A stretch of 64,000 nt of DNA from DASZMX01 sp035551475 (GTDB lineage Bacteria > Verrucomicrobiota > Verrucomicrobiia > Limisphaerales > Palsa-1400). Under the pieces are notes generated by a model. It was given only the letters and a program-made list of their open reading frames with translations, had not been told where the DNA came from and made no database searches. Below, in pieces: positions 44,256 to 52,639 of this stretch. The position numbers were made by a program, and so were the translations under genes. Location of the stretch: contig DASZMX010000082.1 in assembly GCA_035551475.1 (NCBI GenBank), positions 62,001 through 126,000 of the forward strand, given 5' to 3'. Each line of letters opens with the position of its first letter. Position 1 is the stretch's first letter.

Positions 44256-45305
44256 ATGGATCATAAAGCGGAATATATTTGGCTGCAGAACGGGCGGATT
44301 GCGTTGGACGCGATGCTCGCGGCGATCAAGGCTGCCACGGTCTCCATTCGGATGGAGATGTACATTTTTCACACCGGCGCGACGGCGGACGAATTTCGCG
44401 CGGCGCTGATTGCGGCCTGCCAGCGCGGCGTCAAAACCCGGGTGCTCGCGGATGGTTTGGGCTCCTACAGTTTGCCGGATTCTTTTTGGAATGATTTTCG
44501 CGTCAGCGGCGGCGAATTCCGGCTGTTCAATCCCATCAAGCTCAGCCGCATGAGCATTCGCGATCATCGCAAGATTTTGGTGTGCGATGAAGAGGTGGCG
44601 CTGATTGGCGGGTTCAATGTCGCGAGCGAATATTATGGCGATGGCGTGAAATCCGGCTGGCGCGATCTGGGCATGCAAGTGCGCGGGCCTCTGGTGCGGC
44701 AATTGGCGGAGGCGTTCGATGAAATGTTTGCCTGCGCGGATTTCAAGCACAAGCCTTTCACCCGGCTGCGCGCCTCGGAACGGCAACGGACTTTTCAGGC
44801 GCCCGATGCCGAGTTGCTCCTGGGCGCGCCGGGGCGGAATAATCCCATCAAGCGCGCGTTGCGCCATGAACTGCGGGACGTCGATGATGTGCGCATCATG
44901 TGCGCCTATTTTCTGCCGCCCTGGCGGATGCGCCGCGATTTAATCCGCATCGCGCGGCGCGGCGGGCGTGTGCAATTGATTTTGCCGCAAAAATCCGATG
45001 TGCCGTTTTCGCGCATGGCGGCCCTGAGTTTTTACCGGCGTTTTTTAATTGCCGGCGTCGAAATCTACGAATACGAGCCGCAGATTTTGCACGCCAAACT
45101 TTTTCTCTTTAACGACATCGTGTACGTCGGCTCCGCCAATCTTGATTCCCGCAGTCTGAACATTAATTACGAACTTTCGTTGCGTCTCTCCGACGCCCGC
45201 GTGGCGCGCGATGCCCGCACGATTTGGGAGCGGATCAAGGGCCGTTTTGCCTACTGGATCCTGGCCCGCATCGACCCTTATATTGCGCTGCGTCAATTCG
45301 AATAA
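44256..45305 (+). CDS. Phospholipase D-family protein (cardiolipin synthase-like)
   Basis: A 349-residue protein with two HKD regions. The first is intact: HRKILVCD (H104, K106, D111), followed by GGFN. The second reads HAKLFLFN (H279, K281, N286), so Asp is Asn, followed by VGSANLDSRS. Family members transfer phosphatidyl groups to make cardiolipin; the lack of a long N-terminal membrane domain resembles the ClsB/ClsC-like subgroup. ATG 44256 is favoured over an upstream TTG. Confidence 0.8.
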   Translation: MDHKAEYIWLQNGRIALDAMLAAIKAATVSIRMEMYIFHTGATADEFRAALIAACQRGVKTRVLADGLGSYSLPDSFWNDFRVSGGEFRLFNPIKLSRMSIRDHRKILVCDEEVALIGGFNVASEYYGDGVKSGWRDLGMQVRGPLVRQLAEAFDEMFACADFKHKPFTRLRASERQRTFQAPDAELLLGAPGRNNPIKRALRHELRDVDDVRIMCAYFLPPWRMRRDLIRIARRGGRVQLILPQKSDVPFSRMAALSFYRRFLIAGVEIYEYEPQILHAKLFLFNDIVYVGSANLDSRSLNINYELSLRLSDARVARDARTIWERIKGRFAYWILARIDPYIALRQFE

Positions 45306-45369
45306 TCTGGAACTCAGGAAATCAGGAAAAGGAAGTTCCGGGTTCCTGATTTTCTGAGTTTCAGATTGA
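45304..45369. repeat. Inverted repeat element, first copy
   Basis: A 25-bp arm (45304-45328) pairs with 45343-45367 as an inverted repeat with two mismatches and a 14-bp loop. It starts at the stop of the phospholipase-D-family gene, so it can also act as a terminator. The 25-bp arm recurs exactly, inverted, at 45487-45511. Confidence 0.8.
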
Positions 45370-45372
45370 CCA

Positions 45373-45406
45373 TCTGAGCGCGCCTCTATCCAACTAAGCC
45401 AAGCGG
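45373..45406 (-). other. tRNA-like 5' fragment
   Basis: On the minus strand the segment GGCTTAGTTGGATAGAGG looks like a tRNA D-arm after a possible acceptor half. The anticodon loop lacks the expected T33 and no T-arm follows, so it is at most a truncated tRNA remnant. Confidence 0.3.
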
Positions 45407-45410
45407 CCGG

Positions 45411-45443
45411 GCGGCTGTGAGCCCTAGCTCGCAGCCCAGCCGC
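45411..45443. repeat. GC-rich hairpin
   Basis: GCGGCTG (45411-45417) pairs perfectly with CAGCCGC (45437-45443), with an inner GAGC/GCTC. It lies between the two copies of the inverted-repeat element in the spacer of two convergent genes. Confidence 0.6.
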
Positions 45444-45469
45444 GCCAAAGATCCCTTGACGTTCAACAT

Positions 45470-45513
45470 CAGGAAAAAAGTTCCGATTCCTGATTTCCTG
45501 AGTTCCAGATTGA
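45470..45513. repeat. Inverted repeat element, second (direct) copy
   Basis: This segment is a near-copy of 45323-45369 in the same orientation; its 25-bp end (45487-45511) is the exact reverse complement of 45304-45328. The two copies flank the tRNA-like fragment and GC hairpin. It ends 6 bp before the stop of recJ. Confidence 0.8.
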
Positions 45514-45519
45514 TTTTTC

Positions 45520-47217
45520 CTACTGCCAATCGAGGACTTTCAATTGCACGGTGCGGCGGCCGTTGTATTCGTTGATGGTGGGCGTGACGGCGAGGTCAAA
45601 TCGAATTTTTGGGAGCGGCGCCTCGCCGCAATTCCACCAGACGGCTTCCAGCATGCGGCGCCCGTCGGTGACGCGGAATTTGACGTGCTGGTTTTCGCGG
45701 CCCATGCGCTGGGGCGGTTGTTGGTGGGCGACGCCGCGCAAGGCCACGCGCACCGCCGGGTTCATCATGCCGCACGGCTCCAAACGGGCCAGTTCCTCGA
45801 CGCGCGCAAGCGTTAATTCGTCGAGGGTTGTTGCCGCGTCCAACGCCAGGGTGGGGCGCAGTTGCTCCGGCTTTAAAATGGACCGCGCCAGCTCGTTGAT
45901 GCGCGCGCGGAAGGAATCGATCTTCGCGGCCTCCATGCTCAATCCCGCCGCCATCGCGTGGCCGCCGTGACGCAGCAAGAATTCCCGGCAATCGCCCAGC
46001 GTCGCCGCGAGATCAAAACCGTCAATGCTCCGCCCTGAGCCGCGCCAGGCGCCGTTGTCGCCTCCAAAAATAATGGTGGGGCGATAAAACTTTTGCAGGA
46101 CGCGCGAGGCCACGATGCCCACCACGCCGATGTGCCACGAGCTTGAGCCTTCCACGATGACGTAATCGCGCGCGGCCTCGAAACGTCGCCGCACGATTTC
46201 CAACGCTTCCTCACAGATGGCGCGCTCGATTTCCTGCCGCTGGCGATTGCGACCATCCAGGCTGACGGCAATGGCCTCCGCCTCGGCTTTGTCGGCTGTC
46301 AATAAAAGGCGCAGCGCCTCGCCGGCGTCGAGCAATCGGCCGGCGGCGTTCAGGCGCGGGCCGAGTTGGAAACCGACCTGTTGCACCCCGATGGGAATGG
46401 TCGATTTGGCCACCGTTTTTAAGGCGCACAAGCCGGCCCGTGGAGTGACATCCAGGCGCGGCAAACCGGCATGAACGAGAATGCGGCTTTCTCCGGTGAG
46501 CGGCACAAGGTCGGCGACGGTCCCGAGCGCGGCGAGGTCCAAATGCTGGCGGATGTCGAAAGCGAGCGCCGCCGCCTCGCCGTCGGCGCGCATCTGTTTG
46601 GCCAGCGCGTGCGCCAGCTTGAACGCGAGGCCCGCCGAACAAAGCTCGTGGAATCTCGCGCCGAGCTGAGGATTGACCAGCGCCACCGCGTCCGGCGCCG
46701 GGTCGGACACTTGATGATGATCCAGCACGATGACATCGATGCCTTGCGTTTTCAGCCACGCGATGGGGCCGGTGGCGGTCGAACCGCAATCCACCGCCAG
46801 CAAGAGGAACCTGGAAAAATCTTTGACGCACGCGGCGACGGCCTCCTGCGTCAAGCCGTAGCCTTCGGTGAGACGGCTGGGCAGGTAATATTTCAATTTC
46901 CAGCCGAGCGCGGAAAGCGATTCAAAGAGCAACGCGGTGGAAGTCACCCCGTCCACATCGTAGTCGCCGAAGATCACCACCAACTCGCCCCGGGCGCGGG
47001 CCGCGAGCAGGCGCGCGACGGCCTTGTCCATGTTGGGCAGGAGAAACGGATCGGCGAGATGCCGCAATTTCGGATCGAGAAATTCCGCGGCGTCGGCCCC
47101 GTTTCGAAATCCGCGGTTCATGAGGCATTGCGCCAGCAGCGGAGAGACATTCGCTTCGGCCGCGAGGCGCGCGGACGTCGCAGGGTCAGCCTGGGCCAGC
47201 GACCAGTTGAAATTCAT
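45520..47217 (-). CDS. recJ: Single-stranded-DNA-specific exonuclease RecJ
   Basis: A 565-residue DHH-family nuclease. Motif I is GDYDVDGVTS (about 84-93), motif III is LDHHQVSDP (DHH), and the C-terminal DHHA1 region shows GHAMAAGLSM. RecJ digests single-stranded DNA 5' to 3' in recombination and mismatch repair. It is the last gene of a minus-strand run; its start is 1 bp from the stop of the exoD-like gene. Confidence 0.92.
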   Translation of the reverse strand: MNFNWSLAQADPATSARLAAEANVSPLLAQCLMNRGFRNGADAAEFLDPKLRHLADPFLLPNMDKAVARLLAARARGELVVIFGDYDVDGVTSTALLFESLSALGWKLKYYLPSRLTEGYGLTQEAVAACVKDFSRFLLLAVDCGSTATGPIAWLKTQGIDVIVLDHHQVSDPAPDAVALVNPQLGARFHELCSAGLAFKLAHALAKQMRADGEAAALAFDIRQHLDLAALGTVADLVPLTGESRILVHAGLPRLDVTPRAGLCALKTVAKSTIPIGVQQVGFQLGPRLNAAGRLLDAGEALRLLLTADKAEAEAIAVSLDGRNRQRQEIERAICEEALEIVRRRFEAARDYVIVEGSSSWHIGVVGIVASRVLQKFYRPTIIFGGDNGAWRGSGRSIDGFDLAATLGDCREFLLRHGGHAMAAGLSMEAAKIDSFRARINELARSILKPEQLRPTLALDAATTLDELTLARVEELARLEPCGMMNPAVRVALRGVAHQQPPQRMGRENQHVKFRVTDGRRMLEAVWWNCGEAPLPKIRFDLAVTPTINEYNGRRTVQLKVLDWQ

Positions 47218-47856
47218 TCATCGGACTATGGAATGAAAGAGCTTAATAAGGGAGGCGGAAATGGCGCCGGCCCACGCGAGAAAATAGAGCGTGGTGCCGA
47301 GGCTCGCGGCGTAGCCGAGCCAGATCATCATCCCGTCCTCTTCCATCATGCTCACCGCCATCAAGATGATGGCGTAACTGGGAAACATATTCGTAAACGG
47401 CGGGAACGGCGGCAACGGCAACGCCAGCAGAAACGCCATCCAACAGATCGTCAGCGCGTTCAGCATGCGAATAAACGGCCAGGTGATCCATTGCGCGCTG
47501 CGCGGACGAATCATGCGCTCCAGGTAACGCAACGCCCGCACGCTGGCGCGCAGGACCATTTTCATGCCGCTGGGAGAAAAGGTGCGGGCGCCGATGAATT
47601 TGGGCAGGTGCGGCGGCAGTTCAAACGCCAGCCGCAGCGAGAGAAACATAATGACGATGCCGAGCGGCACGCTCGCGCCCGGAAACGAAATGGGCGTGAT
47701 GAAAGGCAGGCTCAACAGCACCATCACCAGATAAATCCCGCGCCCGTCGGTTTTATCGAGCAGTGAATTCAGATTCAGGCGCCGGCCTGATTCCTCTTCG
47801 CCCACAATTTCCAGCAGGCTGGCCGAGAGCGGGACATGACCGTGTGCGCCGGTCAT
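47218..47856 (-). CDS. exoD: ExoD family membrane protein
   Basis: A 212-residue membrane protein of the ExoD (exopolysaccharide synthesis) family. It opens SASLLEIVGEEESGRRLNLN and has GRGIYLVMVLLSLPFITPIS, followed by C-terminal hydrophobic helices. The family was found in rhizobial symbiosis; its biochemical role is unclear. It lies between terC and recJ. Confidence 0.8.
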   Translation of the reverse strand: MTGAHGHVPLSASLLEIVGEEESGRRLNLNSLLDKTDGRGIYLVMVLLSLPFITPISFPGASVPLGIVIMFLSLRLAFELPPHLPKFIGARTFSPSGMKMVLRASVRALRYLERMIRPRSAQWITWPFIRMLNALTICWMAFLLALPLPPFPPFTNMFPSYAIILMAVSMMEEDGMMIWLGYAASLGTTLYFLAWAGAISASLIKLFHSIVR

Positions 47857-47869
47857 GGGCGGCCTTTCG

Positions 47870-48688
47870 TCAGCGGCGTTCCCGCCAGGCGGCCACCGCG
47901 GAAAGCGCCATCGCGCTGCCCAAAATCAACCCCACCCCCACGAGCGACCACACCGTGGGGAGCGCCCACCAATGCGCGAGCAGCATCTTCGCGCCGATAA
48001 AGGCCAGCACGCACGCCAGCCCGGGCCGGAGATAACGAAAATATTTCATGGCGCCCACCAGCACGAAGTAGAGCGAGCGCAAGCCGAGGATGGCAAATAT
48101 ATTTGACGTGAAAACGATGAACGCGTTCTGCGTCACCGAGAAAATCGCCGGGACCGAATCCACCGCAAACACCAGGTCGGTCGTTTCCACCATGAGCAGC
48201 GCCAGGGCCAGCGGCGTCAGGGCGCGCCGCCCGTTCACCTGGCTGAGGAAACGCCCGCCCTCGAACCCAGCCGTGACCGGGAACATTTTTCGCGCGAACC
48301 GGACAACGCCGTTGTCCTGCGGGCGCATGATCTCTCCTTTTGACACCAGCCATTTGACTCCCGTGTAGAGTAGGAACAGGCCCAATATATAAAGGAACCA
48401 GTGAAAGCTTTGAATCAGCGCCGCTCCCACCCCGATCATCAGTCCGCGCATGAGCACCGCGCCGAGAATGCCCCATCGCAACACGCGGGAGCGATGCTCC
48501 TCCGGCACCACGAAGTAATCGAAGATGAGGGCGATGGCGAAGACGTTGTCCATGGACAGGGACAACTCAATCACGTAGCCTGTCAAGAATTGGAGCGACC
48601 ATTCGCTCCCCCGCCACACGGCCAGGCCCCCCGCAAATAGAAGCATCAGGCCAAAACAGAGGCCGCTCGCTTTCAGCGCCTCGCGCAT
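47870..48688 (-). CDS. TerC family integral membrane protein
   Basis: A 272-residue protein with about eight hydrophobic segments. Diagnostic stretches are ELSLSMDNVFAIALIFDYF, MVETTDLVFAVDSVPAIFSV and SNIFAILGLRSLYFVL with conserved Asp residues. Members move metal ions such as Mn or confer tellurite resistance. Start 48688 places it 5 bp after secDF; the N-terminus is a bit shorter than usual. Confidence 0.85.
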   Translation of the reverse strand: MREALKASGLCFGLMLLFAGGLAVWRGSEWSLQFLTGYVIELSLSMDNVFAIALIFDYFVVPEEHRSRVLRWGILGAVLMRGLMIGVGAALIQSFHWFLYILGLFLLYTGVKWLVSKGEIMRPQDNGVVRFARKMFPVTAGFEGGRFLSQVNGRRALTPLALALLMVETTDLVFAVDSVPAIFSVTQNAFIVFTSNIFAILGLRSLYFVLVGAMKYFRYLRPGLACVLAFIGAKMLLAHWWALPTVWSLVGVGLILGSAMALSAVAAWRERR

Positions 48689-48693
48689 GGGGC

Positions 48694-51213
48694 TTAAACC
48701 CGCGCGCGCACGCCGCTCGGCACATCCACCGGCGTTTCCATGGCGCTCTTCGGGCGTTCGCCCTTGTGCCACCAGAGAACCAGCGCGCTGGCGATGTAGA
48801 TGCTCGAATAGGTGCCGGTGATGATGCCCACCAGGAAGGTGAAGGCGAAGTCATTGATCACGCCGCCGCCGAAGAAATACAGCGCGGCCGTCGATATGAA
48901 CACCGTGCCGGAAGTGATCAGCGTTCGGCTCAAGGTTTGGTTAAGCGCCGTGTTCATCACGTCCTTGAAGGACCCGCGCACGCCCAACTTCAAGTCTTCG
49001 CGAATACGATCGAAAATAACGATCGTGTCGTTAATGGAGAAACCGATGATGGTCAAAATGGCCGCCACAATGGGCGCGCTCAATTGGCGTCCCGACAAGA
49101 AGAAGATGCCGAGCGTCATGAGCACGTCATGAATCACCGCCAGCACCGCGCCGACCGAGAACGAGAACTCATAGCGCAGCGCCACGTAAATCAGGATGCC
49201 GAACAACGACAGGAAGGAGGCGATGATCGCCGATTTTTGGATTTCCAATCCCACCGTCGCTCCCACGGTGTCGTGGCCGATGACTTGATAACCGGCGGAC
49301 GGGAAGGCCGTCGTCAAGGCATTGACGGCCGCCGGGCCTTTGCCAAACGGCGCCACGACTTGCAGCATTTCCTGCTGGCCCTTTTGATATTGAATTTGCG
49401 TCTCGCCGATTTTTTCCAACGCGCCGCGCAGCTTGTCCACATCGACGCGTTCCTTAAAGGACATCGTCACGGCGTCGCCGCCGGCGAAGTCGATGCCCAT
49501 GACATTGGAGCCGCGATGCACGCCCCAGCCGATGCCGATGGCAATGATCAGCCACGAGGCGGCAAACGCCGGCTTGGCGAACTTCATGAAATCCCATTTA
49601 TAATTCTTGATCCAGTGCAGCATGCCGATGTGATTGAGCATCCCGCGCGCGAGCAGAAAGTCAAAAATCAGCCGGGTCATGACCAGCGAGGTGAACAAGC
49701 TCAACGCCACGCCAATCGTCAATGTGACGCCGAAGCCCTTGACCGGGCCCGTGCCCATATAGATTAGAATGATCGCCGAAATCAGCGTGGTGCTGTGCGA
49801 ATCGAAGATCGTGCTGAAGGCGCGTTTGTACGCCGCCGAAATCGCCCCGCGCATTGATTTGCCGGAAGCCATTTCCTCGCGCAGACGCTCGTAAATCAGG
49901 ACGTTGGCGTCCACCGCCATGCCGACCGTCAAGACGATGCCCGCGATGCCAGGCAGCGTCAGGGTCGTGCCCACGGAGCACATGACGCCGAGCAAAATCA
50001 AGAGGTTCAGAATCATCGCGATGTCCGCGATGAGCCCGCAGCGATGATAATAAACCATCATGAACGCCGCCACGAGCAAGGTGCCCCAGATCGCGGCTTG
50101 AATGCCCGAATGAATCGAGTCTTTGCCAAGGGTGGGATCGACTTCCCGGCTTTCGTCGATTTTCACCGGCTGCTCCAGCGGATTTTCCAGCGCGTTGGCG
50201 ATGGAAATCGCCTCGTTGATGTCCATGTTGCCGCCGGAAATGGTGCCGCTGCCGCCGAGGATGGGGTCCTTGATGTAAGGCGCCGTGTAGAGCTTGCCGT
50301 CCAACACGATGGCCAGTTGCTCATGCACATGGTCGGTCGTCAATTGCCCGAAGCGCTGCGCGCCATCGCTGTCAAACCGAAAATCAATCTCAGGCTGGCC
50401 CGACACCGGGTCGCGGTTCGGGAAGGCGCGCTTGATGTATTTGCCCGTCAGACCGTTCGCGAGTTTCTTTTGCACGAGGTAGGATTCCATCGCATACGTG
50501 CCGTCGGCTTGCTTGTGCTTGGTGCTCAAGACTTCGTAGCCGGGCTCGACGATTCCCTGCTTCAGCAACTCCGCGCTGTTGGGATGCACCATGCGAAATT
50601 CCAAAAAGGCCGCTTTTTGAATGTTGGTCCGCGCCTCGTCCTGCGCCACGCGCGACAGGCCCGGCAATTGGATCAAAATATGGTTCTGCCCCGCCGGTTG
50701 AATAAGCGGCTCGGCCACGCCGAGATTATCCACGCGACGCCGGAGCACTTCCGCGGCTTGCGAGACCAGACGTTCGCGTTCCGCGGCGTCCACCACCGCG
50801 TTCTGGTTCGTTTCCGTGGAGGAAATGTGGTTGGTGTCCAGGCTCACCAAGAACTGCGTGCCGCCCTGCAAATCCAGGCCGAGCTTGATTTTGCCCGCGG
50901 CTTTGCGTTGCAGCAGGTTCAGCAAAACGTAGGTCGGATGCTCCTCGGTCTTGACGTCAATATAGGGGAAGTAGGGCTGGACGTTGTTGGTTCCAATCGC
51001 CGTGGTCAAAATGTCGAATTGCTTGTGCGGATCGGGATCGGCTTTTTCCAGGTCGCGCGCCTTGCTGACAATGGCGTCGAAACGCGCGTCGGTGCTGCTG
51101 GCTTCATCCTTAAATTCGTCGATCAGGTTGCGGCTGGCGGGCGGATAAATTTCCCAGATGGACCACGCCACGAGAAAGGCGATTAGCGCCCACCAAAATT
51201 TCGGTTTTTTCAT
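48694..51213 (-). CDS. secDF: Fused SecD-SecF protein translocase subunit
   Basis: An 839-residue protein. The N-terminal half is SecD, with LGLDLQGGTQFLVSLD, the head domain and the TVGMAVDANVLIYERLREE helix; the C-terminal half is SecF, with GIDFAGGDAVTM and GFSINDTIVIFDRIREDL. Twelve transmembrane helices are expected. It uses proton motive force to finish protein export through SecYEG. It is cotranscribed with yajC (3 bp gap). Confidence 0.93.
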   Translation of the reverse strand: MKKPKFWWALIAFLVAWSIWEIYPPASRNLIDEFKDEASSTDARFDAIVSKARDLEKADPDPHKQFDILTTAIGTNNVQPYFPYIDVKTEEHPTYVLLNLLQRKAAGKIKLGLDLQGGTQFLVSLDTNHISSTETNQNAVVDAAERERLVSQAAEVLRRRVDNLGVAEPLIQPAGQNHILIQLPGLSRVAQDEARTNIQKAAFLEFRMVHPNSAELLKQGIVEPGYEVLSTKHKQADGTYAMESYLVQKKLANGLTGKYIKRAFPNRDPVSGQPEIDFRFDSDGAQRFGQLTTDHVHEQLAIVLDGKLYTAPYIKDPILGGSGTISGGNMDINEAISIANALENPLEQPVKIDESREVDPTLGKDSIHSGIQAAIWGTLLVAAFMMVYYHRCGLIADIAMILNLLILLGVMCSVGTTLTLPGIAGIVLTVGMAVDANVLIYERLREEMASGKSMRGAISAAYKRAFSTIFDSHSTTLISAIILIYMGTGPVKGFGVTLTIGVALSLFTSLVMTRLIFDFLLARGMLNHIGMLHWIKNYKWDFMKFAKPAFAASWLIIAIGIGWGVHRGSNVMGIDFAGGDAVTMSFKERVDVDKLRGALEKIGETQIQYQKGQQEMLQVVAPFGKGPAAVNALTTAFPSAGYQVIGHDTVGATVGLEIQKSAIIASFLSLFGILIYVALRYEFSFSVGAVLAVIHDVLMTLGIFFLSGRQLSAPIVAAILTIIGFSINDTIVIFDRIREDLKLGVRGSFKDVMNTALNQTLSRTLITSGTVFISTAALYFFGGGVINDFAFTFLVGIITGTYSSIYIASALVLWWHKGERPKSAMETPVDVPSGVRARV

Positions 51214-51216
51214 GAA

Positions 51217-51573
51217 TTAACTTTTCGTTTCAGTGACTTCCCCGCCGCGATCGGTGATTTCGGCCACCGCGGACTTGAGGATTTCGAGCTTGGATTCGGC
51301 CGACCGGATGGCGACGCTGCGGTCCTTGACCGAGAGCACCACGCCGACAATGCCGCTGGAGGTGACCACTTTGTCACCGGCTTTCATGGATTTTACCAGC
51401 GTATCCAGCTCCTTTTGCCGTTTGCGTTGGGGCAGGAAGATCAGCACCCACATCACAATGATGATAATGGCCAGCATCCCAAACTGTTTGATGGCCATTC
51501 CCGTCTGGTCTGGGACCAACTGTGTTTGGTCGGCCAGCAGACAGGGCACACGGCTAAAAATGATCGTATTCAA
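51217..51573 (-). CDS. yajC: Preprotein translocase subunit YajC
   Basis: A 118-residue protein with one membrane helix (about 33-48, MLAIIIIVMWVLIFLP) then QRKRQKELDTLVKSMKAGDKV and TSSGIVGVV, the standard YajC core. It forms a complex with SecDF. Its N-terminus is about 25 residues longer than usual and contains a possible signal; a downstream ATG (residue 26) is also possible. Confidence 0.9.
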   Translation of the reverse strand: MNTIIFSRVPCLLADQTQLVPDQTGMAIKQFGMLAIIIIVMWVLIFLPQRKRQKELDTLVKSMKAGDKVVTSSGIVGVVLSVKDRSVAIRSAESKLEILKSAVAEITDRGGEVTETKS

Positions 51574-51583
51574 AATGAGCCGG

Positions 51584-51763
51584 TCAATCTAGCGAAACAC
51601 GCCAATTTGGCAAGCCCAAAGCCGAAGCCGGTCCGCGGCAGTTTGGCCACGCCACCGGCTTCGCTGCCAGTTTGACCGCGCTGCGAGGGGCTCGTTGCGG
51701 GCGGATGGAGTATTCGACGCGGGCGAGAGTGATAAGGGGCGGGGAATCGGAAACGACAATCAC
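51584..51763 (-). pseudogene. Truncated PIN/DUF3368 toxin remnant
   Basis: A GTG at 51763 overlaps the stop of the UPF0175 antitoxin (ctGTGA). Its first codons read VIVVSDSPPLITLAR, which is the typical start of DUF3368 PIN-domain toxins with the first catalytic Asp. After about 18 codons the frame continues into unrelated basic sequence and stops at 51584. About 130 residues of the normal toxin are missing. Confidence 0.65.
51623..51663. repeat. Short inverted repeat
   Basis: CGAAGCCGGT (51623-51632) and ACCGGCTTCG (51654-51663) form a perfect 10-bp inverted repeat with a 21-bp loop. It lies in the sequence that replaced the toxin body, so a small repeat element may have caused the truncation. 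Confidence 0.6.
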
Positions 51764-52023
51764 AGCTTGAGGCGAGCCGCCGTCTCACGGTCCTCTTTCA
51801 GGTCGTCGCTGGGGTAGTGCGCTGAAACCTTCCGGCGCGCAGAAAAATCCATGAATTCCTCCACGCTGACATTGGCTAACTCCGCAGCTCGCCCCAGCGA
51901 GACGCGTCCCTCGCGGAACAACTCCAAGGCCAGCAGCTTCGAAGCGCTCTCCGAGCTGGAGCCCCCTTGCATTCCCGCCAGCGCGAAAACCTCTTCCGGA
52001 ATTTCAACAGTTACAGTTGACAT
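51760..52023 (-). CDS. UPF0175-family antitoxin-like protein
   Basis: An 87-residue protein with an N-terminal strand VTVEIPEEVFAL and a HTH-like segment VSLGRAAELANVSVEEFMDF. This is the UPF0175 family, usually paired with a DUF3368 PIN toxin in the next frame. Only a truncated toxin remnant follows here, so the antitoxin may be an orphan or act on another toxin. Confidence 0.8.
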   Translation of the reverse strand: MSTVTVEIPEEVFALAGMQGGSSSESASKLLALELFREGRVSLGRAAELANVSVEEFMDFSARRKVSAHYPSDDLKEDRETAARLKL

Positions 52024-52129
52024 TACGCCATGAGTCTAATCACCCGCGCCACCTGCGCAAGCAATCGAGCCGGGAACGATATTGTCGCTCCCGGCATCCA
52101 TGGCCGCCCTGTCGCCGGCAGCTCTGCGC

Positions 52130-52564
52130 TTATGCTGGCGGCATGGAGTGGACGATGACCATCCAGCCGACGCCGAACTTGTCGGTTAGCATCCCAAAGG
52201 CCGGGGAGAAAAAGGTCTTCGTTAGGGGCATGGTTGCTTTTCCGCCTTCACTCAACGCAGTGAACATTTTCTGCGCCCCGGCTTCATCGGCGGCCGACAC
52301 GGACAGCGCAAAGCCATCGTAGGTCTGCTTGCCGCCGCAGCGCCCGTCCGACAGCATAAACAGCGAAGGGCCCGCTTTCAGCGTCGCGTGCATGATTTTT
52401 TCACCTGTCCCCGGCGCGCACATGGACTGGTCGGGGCTTTCTTTGAAGCGCATCAGCATCACGATTTCGGCGCCGATGGCTTTGCGATAAAACTCGATGG
52501 CCTCTTCACAACGGCCTTCAAAAAACAAGTAAGGCTGCACGGCAATGACAGGTGGTGTATTCAT
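52130..52564 (-). CDS. VOC (PhnB/glyoxalase-like) family protein
   Basis: A 144-residue protein that begins VQPYLFFEGRCEEAIEFYRK and has SLFMLSDGRCG and a C-terminal FGVGWMVIV, the PhnB/3-demethylubiquinone-9 3-methyltransferase-like VOC pattern. Members often bind metal and act on antibiotics or small metabolites. It lies between tgt and the antitoxin gene. Confidence 0.8.
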   Translation of the reverse strand: MNTPPVIAVQPYLFFEGRCEEAIEFYRKAIGAEIVMLMRFKESPDQSMCAPGTGEKIMHATLKAGPSLFMLSDGRCGGKQTYDGFALSVSAADEAGAQKMFTALSEGGKATMPLTKTFFSPAFGMLTDKFGVGWMVIVHSMPPA

Positions 52565-52639
52565 ATTTTAGTCAGTTTGATATTTCGTTTTCCAAGAGAT
52601 GACGAACGGCTGCATCGCGAATGGACAACGACCGGCGAC

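Noticed and set aside
45373..45406. A complete tRNA gene.
   Set aside because: Only an acceptor/D-arm-like part exists, the anticodon loop lacks T33, and no T-arm follows.
51570..51788. A 72-codon minus-strand gene between yajC and the antitoxin.
   Set aside because: Its translation is Arg/Pro-rich without family traits and overlaps the better-supported toxin remnant frame.
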